Of a stretch of DNA of 57,396 nucleotides, positions 22,840 to 31,437 are shown piece by piece. The stretch comes from Woeseiaceae bacterium (GTDB taxonomy: Bacteria > Pseudomonadota > Gammaproteobacteria > Steroidobacterales > Woeseiaceae). The position numbers and the translations under genes are program-made. A model generated the notes under the pieces. It was not told the DNA's origin, made no database searches, and saw only the letters and a program-made list of their open reading frames with translations. The stretch's first letter is position 1. Each line of letters starts with the position of its first letter. The stretch is from positions 1 to 57,396 of the forward strand of contig JANQGQ010000033.1 of NCBI GenBank assembly GCA_028277185.1, in the 5' to 3' direction.

Positions 22840-24093
22840 ATGCCCGAAATCTTCTCTGACCTGCACCCGCTGGTTCTCACGACCGCCGCCAGCGCCGGAC
22901 TCCTGCTTCTCGCGGTGATCGTCGACGTCGTTGCCAAGCGCATTGTCCTCAAGACCGTGCGCACGATAGCGCGGCGTTCGAAGACCCGCTGGGACGACGA
23001 ACTCGTCGAACACAACGTCTTCGGCCGTCTCGTGCACCTGATCCCGGCGCTCGTCATATTCCTGGGCGTGACCTTCGTGCCCGGATTGCCCGAGGACCTG
23101 ACGAAGCTGGTCCGCAACGTCGCCACGGGCTACATGGTTCTGATGCTGACGCTGGCGGTCGTCGCGTCGCTCTCGGCAGGCCACGCAATCTACGCGCGCA
23201 CGCCGGCCGCCGGAGCGAGGCCGCTCAAGGGCTTCGTGCAGCTCCTGCAGCTGGCCGTCTGGATCATCGGCGGGCTCATGATCATCTCGACGGTCCTCGA
23301 GCGTTCGCCACTGCTGCTGCTCTCCGGTCTCGGCGCAATGACCGCGATCCTGCTTCTGATCTTCAAGGACACGATCCTGTCGTTCGTCGCCAGCGTGCAG
23401 CTGACCGCGCAGGACATGGTCCGCGTGGGCGACTGGGTCGAGATGCCGCAATTCGGCGCCGACGGCGACGTGATCGACGTTCAGTTGCACACCGTGAAGG
23501 TGCAGAACTGGGACAAGACGATCACGACGATCCCGACTCACCGACTGATCTCGGACTCGTTCAAGAACTGGCGCGGGATGTCGGAGTCAGGCGGCCGCCG
23601 CATCAAACGACCGTTGACGATCGACGTGTCGAGCATTCGTTTTCTCTCGGACGACGAGCTCGAACACTTCAAGCGTTTTACGCTGCTCAAGGACTACATC
23701 GCCGATAAGCTCGAGACGCTGGCCGAATACAACGCCAGGGTCGAAATCGACGCCGACGTGAATCGCCGGCGGTTGACGAACATCGGCACGTTCCGGGCCT
23801 ATGCGTGGAACTACCTCCGCAATCATCCCGCGATTCACGGGAACATGACGCTGCTCGTCAGGCAGCTCGCACCGGGCCCGAAGGGCCTGCCGCTCGAGAT
23901 CTACTGTTTCACGAACACGACCGCCTGGGGCGAGTACGAGGGCATACAGGCCGACGTGTTCGACCATCTGATCGCGATCGTGCCGGACTTCGGTCTGCGT
24001 CTGTATCAGGAGCCGGCGGGCAGCGACGTGCTGGCGCTCGGAGCGCTGGAAGCGACTCAGAAAACGGATTCTAGCCCCGAAACTCGCGCGTAG
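22840..24093 (+). CDS. MscS-type mechanosensitive channel (YbdG-like)
   Basis: 417 residues. Four to five membrane helices lie in the first 190 residues. The last (about 160-190, LLLLSGLGAMTAILLLIF) leads into the MscS beta domain (DMVRVGDWVEMPQFGADGDV) and the strand VKVQNWDKTITTIPTHRLI. The WEMP/NWRGMSESGGRRIKR pattern is that of the YbdG/MscK-like branch, which lets solutes out during hypo-osmotic shock. The C-terminal domain is longer than in MscS. Its last 23 bases overlap the 3' end of the convergent AspH gene. It follows the DJ-1 gene by 12 bases. Confidence 0.9.
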   Translation: MPEIFSDLHPLVLTTAASAGLLLLAVIVDVVAKRIVLKTVRTIARRSKTRWDDELVEHNVFGRLVHLIPALVIFLGVTFVPGLPEDLTKLVRNVATGYMVLMLTLAVVASLSAGHAIYARTPAAGARPLKGFVQLLQLAVWIIGGLMIISTVLERSPLLLLSGLGAMTAILLLIFKDTILSFVASVQLTAQDMVRVGDWVEMPQFGADGDVIDVQLHTVKVQNWDKTITTIPTHRLISDSFKNWRGMSESGGRRIKRPLTIDVSSIRFLSDDELEHFKRFTLLKDYIADKLETLAEYNARVEIDADVNRRRLTNIGTFRAYAWNYLRNHPAIHGNMTLLVRQLAPGPKGLPLEIYCFTNTTAWGEYEGIQADVFDHLIAIVPDFGLRLYQEPAGSDVLALGALEATQKTDSSPETRA

Positions 24094-25258
24094 CGCGGGC
24101 AAGCGTGCTGGCGACGGCCCGCTCCCCGGCCGACAGGAGCGGATTCCAGAGATCGAAGATCAGGACGACGCGCATCTCGGCGCTGTTGTTCCACGCTTCG
24201 TGTTCGAGCGTATCGTCGAACACGAGGATCTCGCCGGGCTTCCACTCGCGGCGCTCGAAGCCGACGCGAATTCCGCAGTCGTTCGGCACGATCAGCGGCA
24301 GATGCGCGATGACGCGCGCGTTGCTCTCGCCGAAATGCGGTGGAATTTTCGTATGCGGCGCGAGAACCGAGAAGAAAACGTTCGGGCATACGCCGGACAG
24401 ATCGCATAGCGGCGTATCGGCAAGCACACGCGCTGTGAGCGGGCACTCCGCCAGGTTCTCACCGACGGCATTGCCGCCCCGGTACAGGTGCAGCGCCTGC
24501 CAGCGTGTCGACCGGTCGAGTTCGTGCCATTGATTCACGGGCTCGCCAGGCCGAAACGCAATGTACGGCTCCAGGCGTGAGATATCGCGGTGCAGCAGTC
24601 CCAGGAACTCGTCGCGAATACCGGCAACGTGCCCGGCCAGTTCATCGAGGCCGGGAATGTCCGCGGTATCGAAGAACGGTATCGCCGGCAGCCTCGGAAC
24701 GTATAGCTGGTTGCTGTGCGAGAAGTACGGCTGCGACTGACCGGCACGGATCGACGCCGCTTCCGTCCAGCGTGCCCCCGCGTCGGGCGGCAGGGATTCC
24801 GCGAGCGGCGCGAGTTCGGCGTCGAGGTGCTTTCTCAGTGCATCGCAGTAAGCCCTGACGTAGCGTGCGGCGTGCTCCAGTTCGTCGCGCAGTTCCTCGG
24901 GCCAGAACGGCCGGTCCGGCGCCACCCGAAGCGCGTGCTCGTAGCTCGTGGCAGCGAGCACGTTGTTGCCGCGCGCCTCGTACGCATTGCCTTTGAGCAA
25001 CAGTGCCGGCAGGTAGTAAGGATCGATTGCCAGCGCCTGCTGGAGCGCCTGAAACTGGCCTTCGGCATCCCCCTGACGGCCGCGTACGCCTGCCAGCGTT
25101 ACCCAGAGGATAGGCTCCGCCGGATGCTCGTCGAGCCCTTTCCGGAGTTCCTCCTCGGCCGCCTCCAGAAGGCCGGCGCGGGCCAGACCCAGCGCCGCCT
25201 TCAGGCGTGACGACGACGGACCGGAGCGGTCCGCCGCGTCGTTCTCTTCCGCTGTCAC
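24071..25258 (-). CDS. TPR plus aspartyl/asparaginyl beta-hydroxylase domain protein
   Basis: 395 residues, no signal peptide, so probably cytosolic. The first 115 residues contain about three TPR-like helical hairpins (LKAALGLARAGLLEAAEEEL, then EGQFQALQQALAIDP and ATSYEHALRVAP). A linker leads to an AspH/LpxO-type domain: iron ligands His308 (PPHFGESN) and His353 (DDTLEHEAWN), 2-oxoglutarate-binding Arg363 (EMRVVLIFD), and the WQALHLYRGG strand. AspH enzymes use only two His ligands, as here. It follows the TonB receptor gene by 10 bases on the same strand, so the two are almost certainly co-transcribed. The target of hydroxylation is unknown. Confidence 0.85.
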   Translation of the reverse strand: MTAEENDAADRSGPSSSRLKAALGLARAGLLEAAEEELRKGLDEHPAEPILWVTLAGVRGRQGDAEGQFQALQQALAIDPYYLPALLLKGNAYEARGNNVLAATSYEHALRVAPDRPFWPEELRDELEHAARYVRAYCDALRKHLDAELAPLAESLPPDAGARWTEAASIRAGQSQPYFSHSNQLYVPRLPAIPFFDTADIPGLDELAGHVAGIRDEFLGLLHRDISRLEPYIAFRPGEPVNQWHELDRSTRWQALHLYRGGNAVGENLAECPLTARVLADTPLCDLSGVCPNVFFSVLAPHTKIPPHFGESNARVIAHLPLIVPNDCGIRVGFERREWKPGEILVFDDTLEHEAWNNSAEMRVVLIFDLWNPLLSAGERAVASTLARATREFRG

Positions 25259-25268
25259 GCCCGCTGGC

Positions 25269-28268
25269 TCAGAAGCGCACGTTGAAGCCGGCGGTGTAGA
25301 TGGTGCCGAGCGTGTCGTAGACGCTGGGGAACGTGTTCCCCGAGTTCGACGCCGTGGTACCTGCCTCGTTGCCGACGACCGGCGGGTCTTCGTCGAAGAT
25401 GTTGTAGATCGCGACGTTCAGCCCGATCTCGTCGGTAACCTGCCAGGTGCCGGTCAGATCGATATAGTTGACCGAGTCGATCGAGCGGAACTCCGAGAAG
25501 GTCCCCGACGCCTGGGCGCGCTCGATGTCGGTGCCGCCGATGTGCCGCCACAGGTAGGAAACGACGAAATCGTCTCTGAACATCCAGCTCGTGCGCTGTA
25601 TCCACCGGGTTTCCGGCAGCGGGTTGCCGCAGGTATTGCCGTAGAACCCAACGCACTCGACCACGGGCAGGAACGATGCCGACAGCGATTCCTGCGTCAG
25701 GTAGTGATTGACGGTGCCGGAGATGTCGAATTCGCCCAGGTTGCCGGCGCTCAGGGTAAAGCTTGCCGTTGCTTCGATCCCCTCGGCGCGCAGGAAGTCG
25801 AGGTTCTGCGTGAACGCGTTGGTTCCGGAGCCCGGCAGCGTCAAGGTACCGCCGACGCGATTCACCGCCTCACAGACGTTTGCCAGCCCGGCCACATAGC
25901 AGCCGTCGAGAATCTCCTGCGCGGACAGTTCGCCGATCACGTCCTCGATCTCGATGTCGTAGTAGTCGACCGACACGGTCAGGCCCGGCGCGAAAGCGAA
26001 GTCCGGCGTCCAGACGAAGCCCAGCGTCAGCGTGTCGGCCGTCTCGGGCCCAGGCAGCGCGTCGGGGTTCGTGCCTTCGAAGTTGTTGATCTGGCCGGAG
26101 ACGATGTCTTCCACGGTCCCGACCTGCGCCTGCGACATCCCGGTAGACAGACACAAATCGTTGAGCGTCTGATCGATGTTGCCGGCGTTCACGACAGAGC
26201 ACGGATCGATCAGAGCGTCTTCGAGTCCGCTCGTGACGGGCGAGCCTATCTCCGAGACGTTGGGCGCGCGCGTCGCCTCCTGCAGCATCGCGCGAAGCAG
26301 CAGGGAATCCGCGGGACGCCAGCTCAGGCCCGCCTTCCAGGTATCGTTGGAGCCGACGTGGCTGTAGTCCGAGTAGCGCCAGCCGACTTCGAGCGTCAGG
26401 TCCTGCACGAGCGGCACGTCGGTGAGCAGCGGCACGAAGCCTTCGAAGAAGACCTCGTTGACGTCGAACCGGCCGGTCACCGGCAAACGGTTACCGCCGG
26501 CGCCGCCGAGGCAACTCGTCGGCGATAGCTTCCAGCATTCGTCCGGCGTCGTATTGCCGACTTCCTCGCGATACTCGACGCCGAGGCTAACCGCCAGCGG
26601 CGAATCGGCGGTCGGCAGCTGGAGCGCATCGACTGCACCCGCTATCGACGCCGTCGCGATCGTCTGCTTGTAGTTCTCTTCCTCGATGGCTGACGCGCTG
26701 TTGGCCGCGGCCATCTCGGGCGTAATCGAGCCGAAACCGCCGAACAGATCGATAGGCACGCAGGCCGTGTCGCCGTTGTCGCAGGTCACGCCGTCCAGCG
26801 ACCGGATCGAGCTTTCGATGGCGTCGACGTTGGTGTAGCCAAGTGAAATCAGCGTCCGGTCGGACTCGCCGCGCTGCAGCGATACGTCGTATTCCCAGTC
26901 GCCGAGAACCGAACCGCGCACTCCGGTAGTGATCTGGAACATGTTCGCATCGTAGGACTCGGTCCGATTGCCGAATTCGACGGTACGGCGCCGATACGAG
27001 ATGTTCAGCTCGTCGGCAGCATCGACGACGCCGTTTTCGTTGACGTCGACCCAGTTGACGAAGCTCGCTCCAGCGGGGTCGGCGCCGCCGCAGGTCGGGT
27101 CGGCGCAGACGGTGTTCGCAAGGCGGCCCGCTTCGGCAACCGCAAGTATGTCGTTTCTCGCGGAATCGCTCATCAGCGGATTTGCCATTGGCGTGAAGTA
27201 GTTGTCGCCGAAGATGCCCGACGGTGCGACCTGTTGCCGCACGTTGACCGAGCTGTAGCGAAAACTCGAATAGGCTTCGACGCTGTCGTTGATGTCGAGG
27301 CGCGCGAGGACCATACCGCCCCAGCGCTGCTGCGGCGTCTGGTACTGGTTCTGCGGATTGAAGTTGAAGACCGAGCAGTTCGAGGCAAGGGTTCCGTCGT
27401 CACGGAACTGGCCGAGCCCCGGCCCGCCCGCGATCGCCACGCGCGTGGGCACGGTCGTCGTCGACCCGCCCTCGGCGACCGAGCCGGGCCCGCCGCAGCC
27501 GTCCGGTGCCGGCGCCGGCACGTCGCCGGCCAGAAAACGATCGTAGTTGGCGCCGGAAGCCGTATCGATGCCGAGTTGCCCCAGCGGCCGCGCATTGAAG
27601 AGCACGACCTCGCGGTCGGCCCAGTCCAGGCTCAGGACCACGTTGCCGGCTCCGTCGGCCATGTTGGCGCCCATGACGAGCGCGGCGCTCTGGATCACGC
27701 CGTCGTCCTCGCCGCTCACCGTATGGTTGAAGCGCAGGTCGACGCCCTCGAAGTCCTTCCGCATCACGAAGTTGAGCGCGCCGGCAATCGCATCGGAGCC
27801 GTACACGGCGGAGGCACCTCCGGTGACTATGTCGATACGCTCGATCAGTGCGGTCGGAATCGACTGCATGTCGACGACGCCTTCGATACTGTACGGCGTC
27901 GCGCGCTTGCCGTCGATCAACACGAGATTGCGTTCTTCGCCGAGGCCGCGCAAATCCACGGTCGCTGCACCGTCGGTATCGTTATTGACGTTCTGGCCGT
28001 CGGTCGGCTTGGTGATCGGCAGAAGCCGCAGTACCCGCTCGATCTCCGGCTGCGCCTGAAGCTGAATTTCGTCCTGTCCGACCGAGTAAATCGGACTCGA
28101 CGATACGACCCCGGGCACGGTAACCCGGGTACCCGTCACGGTGATTTCTTCGAGCGTTTCCGCGTCGTCCTGGGCGTGGATTAGCGGCGCGACACCGATT
28201 GCGACGACCCCCGTCGTCACGCCGAGCGCACGCCGCACGGCCGTAGTAAGCCGCTGGTTGCTGTACAT
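25269..28268 (-). CDS. TonB-dependent outer-membrane receptor
   Basis: 999 residues. The signal peptide ends near PLIHAQ (residue 33). The plug follows with ETLEEITVTGTRV, the PEIERVLRLLP block, VDLRGLGEERNLVLIDGKR and VDMQSIPTALIERIDIVTGGASAVYGSDAIAGALNFVMR. The 22-strand barrel follows, with the late motif SLLLRAMLQEATRAPNVSEI and a C-terminal phenylalanine (GFNVRF). The large size resembles the Caulobacter/marine-type receptors that import peptides, sugars or other organics rather than simple siderophores. No SusD or TonB system is adjacent. GGGGGAG lies 5 bases before the ATG. The TPR-AspH gene is 10 bases downstream. Ligand unknown. Confidence 0.93.
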   Translation of the reverse strand: MYSNQRLTTAVRRALGVTTGVVAIGVAPLIHAQDDAETLEEITVTGTRVTVPGVVSSSPIYSVGQDEIQLQAQPEIERVLRLLPITKPTDGQNVNNDTDGAATVDLRGLGEERNLVLIDGKRATPYSIEGVVDMQSIPTALIERIDIVTGGASAVYGSDAIAGALNFVMRKDFEGVDLRFNHTVSGEDDGVIQSAALVMGANMADGAGNVVLSLDWADREVVLFNARPLGQLGIDTASGANYDRFLAGDVPAPAPDGCGGPGSVAEGGSTTTVPTRVAIAGGPGLGQFRDDGTLASNCSVFNFNPQNQYQTPQQRWGGMVLARLDINDSVEAYSSFRYSSVNVRQQVAPSGIFGDNYFTPMANPLMSDSARNDILAVAEAGRLANTVCADPTCGGADPAGASFVNWVDVNENGVVDAADELNISYRRRTVEFGNRTESYDANMFQITTGVRGSVLGDWEYDVSLQRGESDRTLISLGYTNVDAIESSIRSLDGVTCDNGDTACVPIDLFGGFGSITPEMAAANSASAIEEENYKQTIATASIAGAVDALQLPTADSPLAVSLGVEYREEVGNTTPDECWKLSPTSCLGGAGGNRLPVTGRFDVNEVFFEGFVPLLTDVPLVQDLTLEVGWRYSDYSHVGSNDTWKAGLSWRPADSLLLRAMLQEATRAPNVSEIGSPVTSGLEDALIDPCSVVNAGNIDQTLNDLCLSTGMSQAQVGTVEDIVSGQINNFEGTNPDALPGPETADTLTLGFVWTPDFAFAPGLTVSVDYYDIEIEDVIGELSAQEILDGCYVAGLANVCEAVNRVGGTLTLPGSGTNAFTQNLDFLRAEGIEATASFTLSAGNLGEFDISGTVNHYLTQESLSASFLPVVECVGFYGNTCGNPLPETRWIQRTSWMFRDDFVVSYLWRHIGGTDIERAQASGTFSEFRSIDSVNYIDLTGTWQVTDEIGLNVAIYNIFDEDPPVVGNEAGTTASNSGNTFPSVYDTLGTIYTAGFNVRF

Positions 28269-28402
28269 GATGCTCCCCCTGTCTTCGAGCGATCTGAACT
28301 GTTGCCAAACTGATACGCGTCGAAGCGGAGGAAAAATATCGTTGTGTTATGAAGACGGCGCGGGCTTCATCCCCTCAGGACATATGTAGAGAAATCGCAG
28401 CC

Positions 28403-28433
28403 TTGGAACGCAAAAACCGGTCACGCCTATAAT
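28403..28433 (+). promoter_or_regulatory. Promoter-like sequence with no assigned gene
   Basis: TTGGAA (28403-28408) and a perfect TATAAT (28428-28433) are spaced by 19 bases and point rightward. No plus-strand gene follows: the next 650 bases are the NERD gene on the other strand. Just downstream, GCATGT (28462-28467) and ACATGC (28472-28477) form a small hairpin. The site lies in the 268-bp gap between the receptor and NERD genes, which holds no other clear feature. Confidence 0.4.
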
Positions 28434-28536
28434 CGCTCAGCATGACGCCGCCGCATATACCGCATGTTTTCACATGCAACCGAATGCTGCAGTCGTGGCT
28501 TTTGCGCAAATGGCGCGCGCGGCTCTTTCGAAGCTT

Positions 28537-29094
28537 CTAATGAACCGCGTGCTTTGCAAGCTGTTCCCAGTGGGGCTTGAAGGCCTCGACTTTCCGCTTC
28601 GCGGCGGCCTTGTCGGCATCGCCGAACTCCTGAAGAAGCTCGTCCGGTGTCTTCACCAGCTCGGGTACGCCTTTGGCGAACTCGGCGCCGTCGAGAAACA
28701 GTATCCGGCCTTCGACCGGCACGTCGCGGACGATCTGCCGCACCGCGGCAATCCGGTCGTACAGAGCGGGCTGAGGATTCGCGAAGGTGTAGCGCCGGTC
28801 GGCCGCCATCACCGTCCAGTCCTTCAGCTTGTCGCCACCGAAGACGGTACCGGGCGCGTCTTTCACGTGCACGATCAGAAGCCCCTGCGACGTCAGCAGC
28901 AGGTGATCGATCTGGATGACGCCCTCGTCGCCGTTCGGCACGACCATGCCGTCAACGCGGTCGAATGCGATAGCGTCGAGTATCCGGTCGAGGCCCCGCG
29001 GCTTCGTGAATACGACGCGGTAGACCAGCCAGATCAGCAAGAGAGCCGCCAGGGCCAGGAGCCCTGCCAGAGGTATGGAAACTGCTGATTTCAC
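28537..29094 (-). CDS. Membrane-anchored NERD-domain protein
   Basis: 185 residues. One N-terminal membrane segment (about 6-27, IPLAGLLALAALLLIWLVYRVV) is followed by a NERD (nuclease-related) domain: GVIQIDHLLLTSQGLLIVHVKDAPGTVFGG carries the conserved Asp-His and VxVK positions of a PD-(D/E)XK-like core. The strand RILFLDGAEF and helices follow. Nuclease activity is not proven for this family. It lies 74 bases downstream of thrC on the same strand, so read-through is possible. Such proteins are common beside metabolic genes in Gammaproteobacteria without known role. The C-terminus is charged and helical. Confidence 0.72.
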   Translation of the reverse strand: MKSAVSIPLAGLLALAALLLIWLVYRVVFTKPRGLDRILDAIAFDRVDGMVVPNGDEGVIQIDHLLLTSQGLLIVHVKDAPGTVFGGDKLKDWTVMAADRRYTFANPQPALYDRIAAVRQIVRDVPVEGRILFLDGAEFAKGVPELVKTPDELLQEFGDADKAAAKRKVEAFKPHWEQLAKHAVH

Positions 29095-29168
29095 AAGCTT
29101 GATACGCCCCGCGAATCCGTCTCAGGTCCGATGATAAATCGGGGCCCGAAGGCCGGGTCAAGTCGCCG

Positions 29169-30497
29169 TCAGCCGGGCCCGGTACCGAACCGGGCAAACA
29201 TTGCCTGGGCAAGGGCTTCGAGGGACGGCTCGATCGGGACCGATCGGCTGGGCCGGGACAGAATGCGCGCCAGTTCGTCGGGAACCGGCACCGGTTCGCC
29301 GATCAGGGGCTCCACGATAGTCTCGAACTTTGCGGGATGCGCGGTTGCGACGAGTACCCAGGTGCAGGCATCGCGCAGATCTCCTTCGAGCTGACGCCAG
29401 GTGTGGCTGGCCGTCGCCGTGTGCGGGCATGTCGCAAAGCCGAACTCCTCGTAGTCCGCCCGGACCGCGTTTCGGATCGACTCATCGTCTACCGACAGCA
29501 CGCCGATGCGCTCGCGCAGCACGTCGGCTTCGCCCAAAAGACTTCGCAGCCTTTCCATATTGCTCGGATCGCCGACATCCATGGCCGACGCCAGGGTCTG
29601 CTCACTCGCCCTCGGCAGCCACTCGAGCGTCGCGAAGTAGTCGGCGATCGTTCTGTTGGCGTTGGTCGCAAGAACGACCGGACCGACAGGCAAGCCCATC
29701 TCGCGGGCCATGACGCACGCAAGCGCGTTGCCGAGATTGCCAGTCGGAACGATGAATCCCGGGCGGGACCCGGTTCGGCGGAAATGCTCGAGACTGGCAT
29801 GGGCATAGTAAGTGCTCTGCGGCAGCAAGCGGCCGATGTTGATGCTGTTCGCGGAGCTGAAGCGGTAGCGCTCCCCGAGCGCGGAGTCCGCCAGTGCCGC
29901 CTTCACGAGCGCCTGACAGTCGTCGAAGGCGCCGTTCACCCGGAGCGACAGCACGTTGTCGCCCCAGCAGGTGAGCTGCTGGGCCTGCCGGTCCGAGACC
30001 CGGCCGTCGGGAAACAGTACGACCACCCGCATGCCGGCGCGGCCGTCGAACGCCGCGGCTACGGCTCCGCCGGTGTCGCCGGAGGTCGCGACGAGTATCG
30101 TGAGCGGCGCTTCCGGGTCGCCTTCCAGCCGCGTCAGGCAGGCCGCGAGGAAACCGGCCCCCACATCCTTGAACGCGGCCGTCGGACCGTGAAACAGCTC
30201 CAGCAGAGCGACGCGCCCATCGTCCTTAGCGTTACCGACTTCTCTCAACGGTATGGCGAAAGAGAACGTCTCCGCGACGATCGCTTCGAGATCGCCGAGA
30301 AGCGCCGAACCCGCAAAAAACGGCCTGAGCAGCACCGCTGCCACGTCCTTGATGTCATGGGCCGTCGCGAAGTCGTCGGGTTCGAAGCGCGGCAGCGATT
30401 CCGGCAGCAGGAGCCCGCCATCGGCAGCGAGACCCTGCCGCAGGGCGTCGTCGAGGTTGACCGGCTGTGCCGCCCCGCGGGTACTCAGATACTGCAC
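29169..30497 (-). CDS. thrC: Threonine synthase
   Basis: 442 residues, as usual for the bacterial class related to E. coli ThrC. It converts phosphohomoserine to threonine with pyridoxal phosphate. The PLP lysine is Lys110 in LFHGPTAAFKDVGAGF; the phosphate-binding region is TSGDTGGAVAAAF. The N-terminal MQYLSTRG is the family start. It is the last gene of thrABC and begins 1 base after the thrB stop, so translation is coupled. A GC-rich GGCC-TTCG-GGCC stretch just after the stop might act as a weak terminator before the NERD gene, but has no T-tract. Confidence 0.95.
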   Translation of the reverse strand: MQYLSTRGAAQPVNLDDALRQGLAADGGLLLPESLPRFEPDDFATAHDIKDVAAVLLRPFFAGSALLGDLEAIVAETFSFAIPLREVGNAKDDGRVALLELFHGPTAAFKDVGAGFLAACLTRLEGDPEAPLTILVATSGDTGGAVAAAFDGRAGMRVVVLFPDGRVSDRQAQQLTCWGDNVLSLRVNGAFDDCQALVKAALADSALGERYRFSSANSINIGRLLPQSTYYAHASLEHFRRTGSRPGFIVPTGNLGNALACVMAREMGLPVGPVVLATNANRTIADYFATLEWLPRASEQTLASAMDVGDPSNMERLRSLLGEADVLRERIGVLSVDDESIRNAVRADYEEFGFATCPHTATASHTWRQLEGDLRDACTWVLVATAHPAKFETIVEPLIGEPVPVPDELARILSRPSRSVPIEPSLEALAQAMFARFGTGPG

Positions 30498-30498
30498 G

Positions 30499-31437
30499 TC
30501 AGGTCTCGACGTATGCGCCGGGCGCGTTCATATCCGATACCCACGACTGGCAGTCGATGCCCTCGCCGCGACAGGCCTGCTCCATGGCCGTCGCCAGGTT
30601 GGTCGCCTTCGAAGCGGGACAGAGTGCGAAGATACTCGGACCGCTCCCGGACAGACTGACGCCCAGCGCGCCGGCGCCTTCCGCCGCCCGGCTCACCGCG
30701 TCGAAACAGGATACGTTTCCGGCGCGCTGCGGCTCTATGATGACGTCTCTGAGCGTGCGGCCGATGAGCGCTACGTCGCCGGAATAGCACGCGGCAACGA
30801 AGCCGGCGAGATAGCCCTGTTGTTCAATCCACTGCGCCTGGGTCACCCCTTTCCTGAGCAGCCGGCGCGCGTGCGCGGTATTGACCTGCAGTTCGGGATG
30901 CAGCAACACAGCGCTGACCCCGTCGGGCCCGGGCAGCCTGACGGTGTGCGGCAGCAGAGCTTCCGGGCACAGCACGAGGCCGCCGAGCAGGCTGGGCGCC
31001 ACGTTGTCGGCATGCAGTCCGCCGCTTGCGTAGCGCTCGCCCTCCAGCGCAAACGGCAGCAAGGCCGCGGTCGGCAGCGGCTCGGGCAGGAGCCCGTTCG
31101 TCGCGACGACGGCAGCGACCGCAGACGCGGCGGAACTGCCCATACCCGACTGCAGCGGGACGCCCTTGTGCACCGTGAGCCCCAGACCGCCACGCCCGTG
31201 CTCGTCCCAAAGGGCCTTGGCGGCGATCGACGCGGTATTCTGGTCGGTCGACTTAGACAGGTAGGGATGCGGCTCGCCGTCGAGTCCCAAAACCTCCTCG
31301 ACGACGACCTGGTCGCCTTCGATGCGCCGGACGCTGACCCGGTCGCCGACGCCGGACAGTGCCAGCCCGAGCACGTCGAAGCCTACGGCAACGTTGCCGA
31401 TCGACGCCGGCGCAAACCCCGTAACCGAATCAGTCAT
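30499..31437 (-). CDS. thrB: Homoserine kinase
   Basis: 312 residues from ATG 31437; CCGGAG ends 6 bases upstream. A GTG at 31452 in the same frame would add five residues. GHMP kinase: N-terminal FAPASIGNVAVGFDVLG, ATP loop LQSGMGSSAASAVAAV, and the C-terminal VSLSGSGPSIFAL. It phosphorylates homoserine to O-phosphohomoserine, the substrate of ThrC next door. The start overlaps the thrA stop by 8 bases (ATGACTGA), so the pair is tightly coupled. Length agrees with E. coli ThrB (310). Confidence 0.95.
   Translation of the reverse strand: MTDSVTGFAPASIGNVAVGFDVLGLALSGVGDRVSVRRIEGDQVVVEEVLGLDGEPHPYLSKSTDQNTASIAAKALWDEHGRGGLGLTVHKGVPLQSGMGSSAASAVAAVVATNGLLPEPLPTAALLPFALEGERYASGGLHADNVAPSLLGGLVLCPEALLPHTVRLPGPDGVSAVLLHPELQVNTAHARRLLRKGVTQAQWIEQQGYLAGFVAACYSGDVALIGRTLRDVIIEPQRAGNVSCFDAVSRAAEGAGALGVSLSGSGPSIFALCPASKATNLATAMEQACRGEGIDCQSWVSDMNAPGAYVET

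Noticed and set aside
28474..29088. Plus-strand 204-codon frame after the orphan promoter
   Set aside because: It is wholly antisense to the NERD gene for most of its length and has no protein-like pattern; an RNA is a better explanation if the promoter is used.
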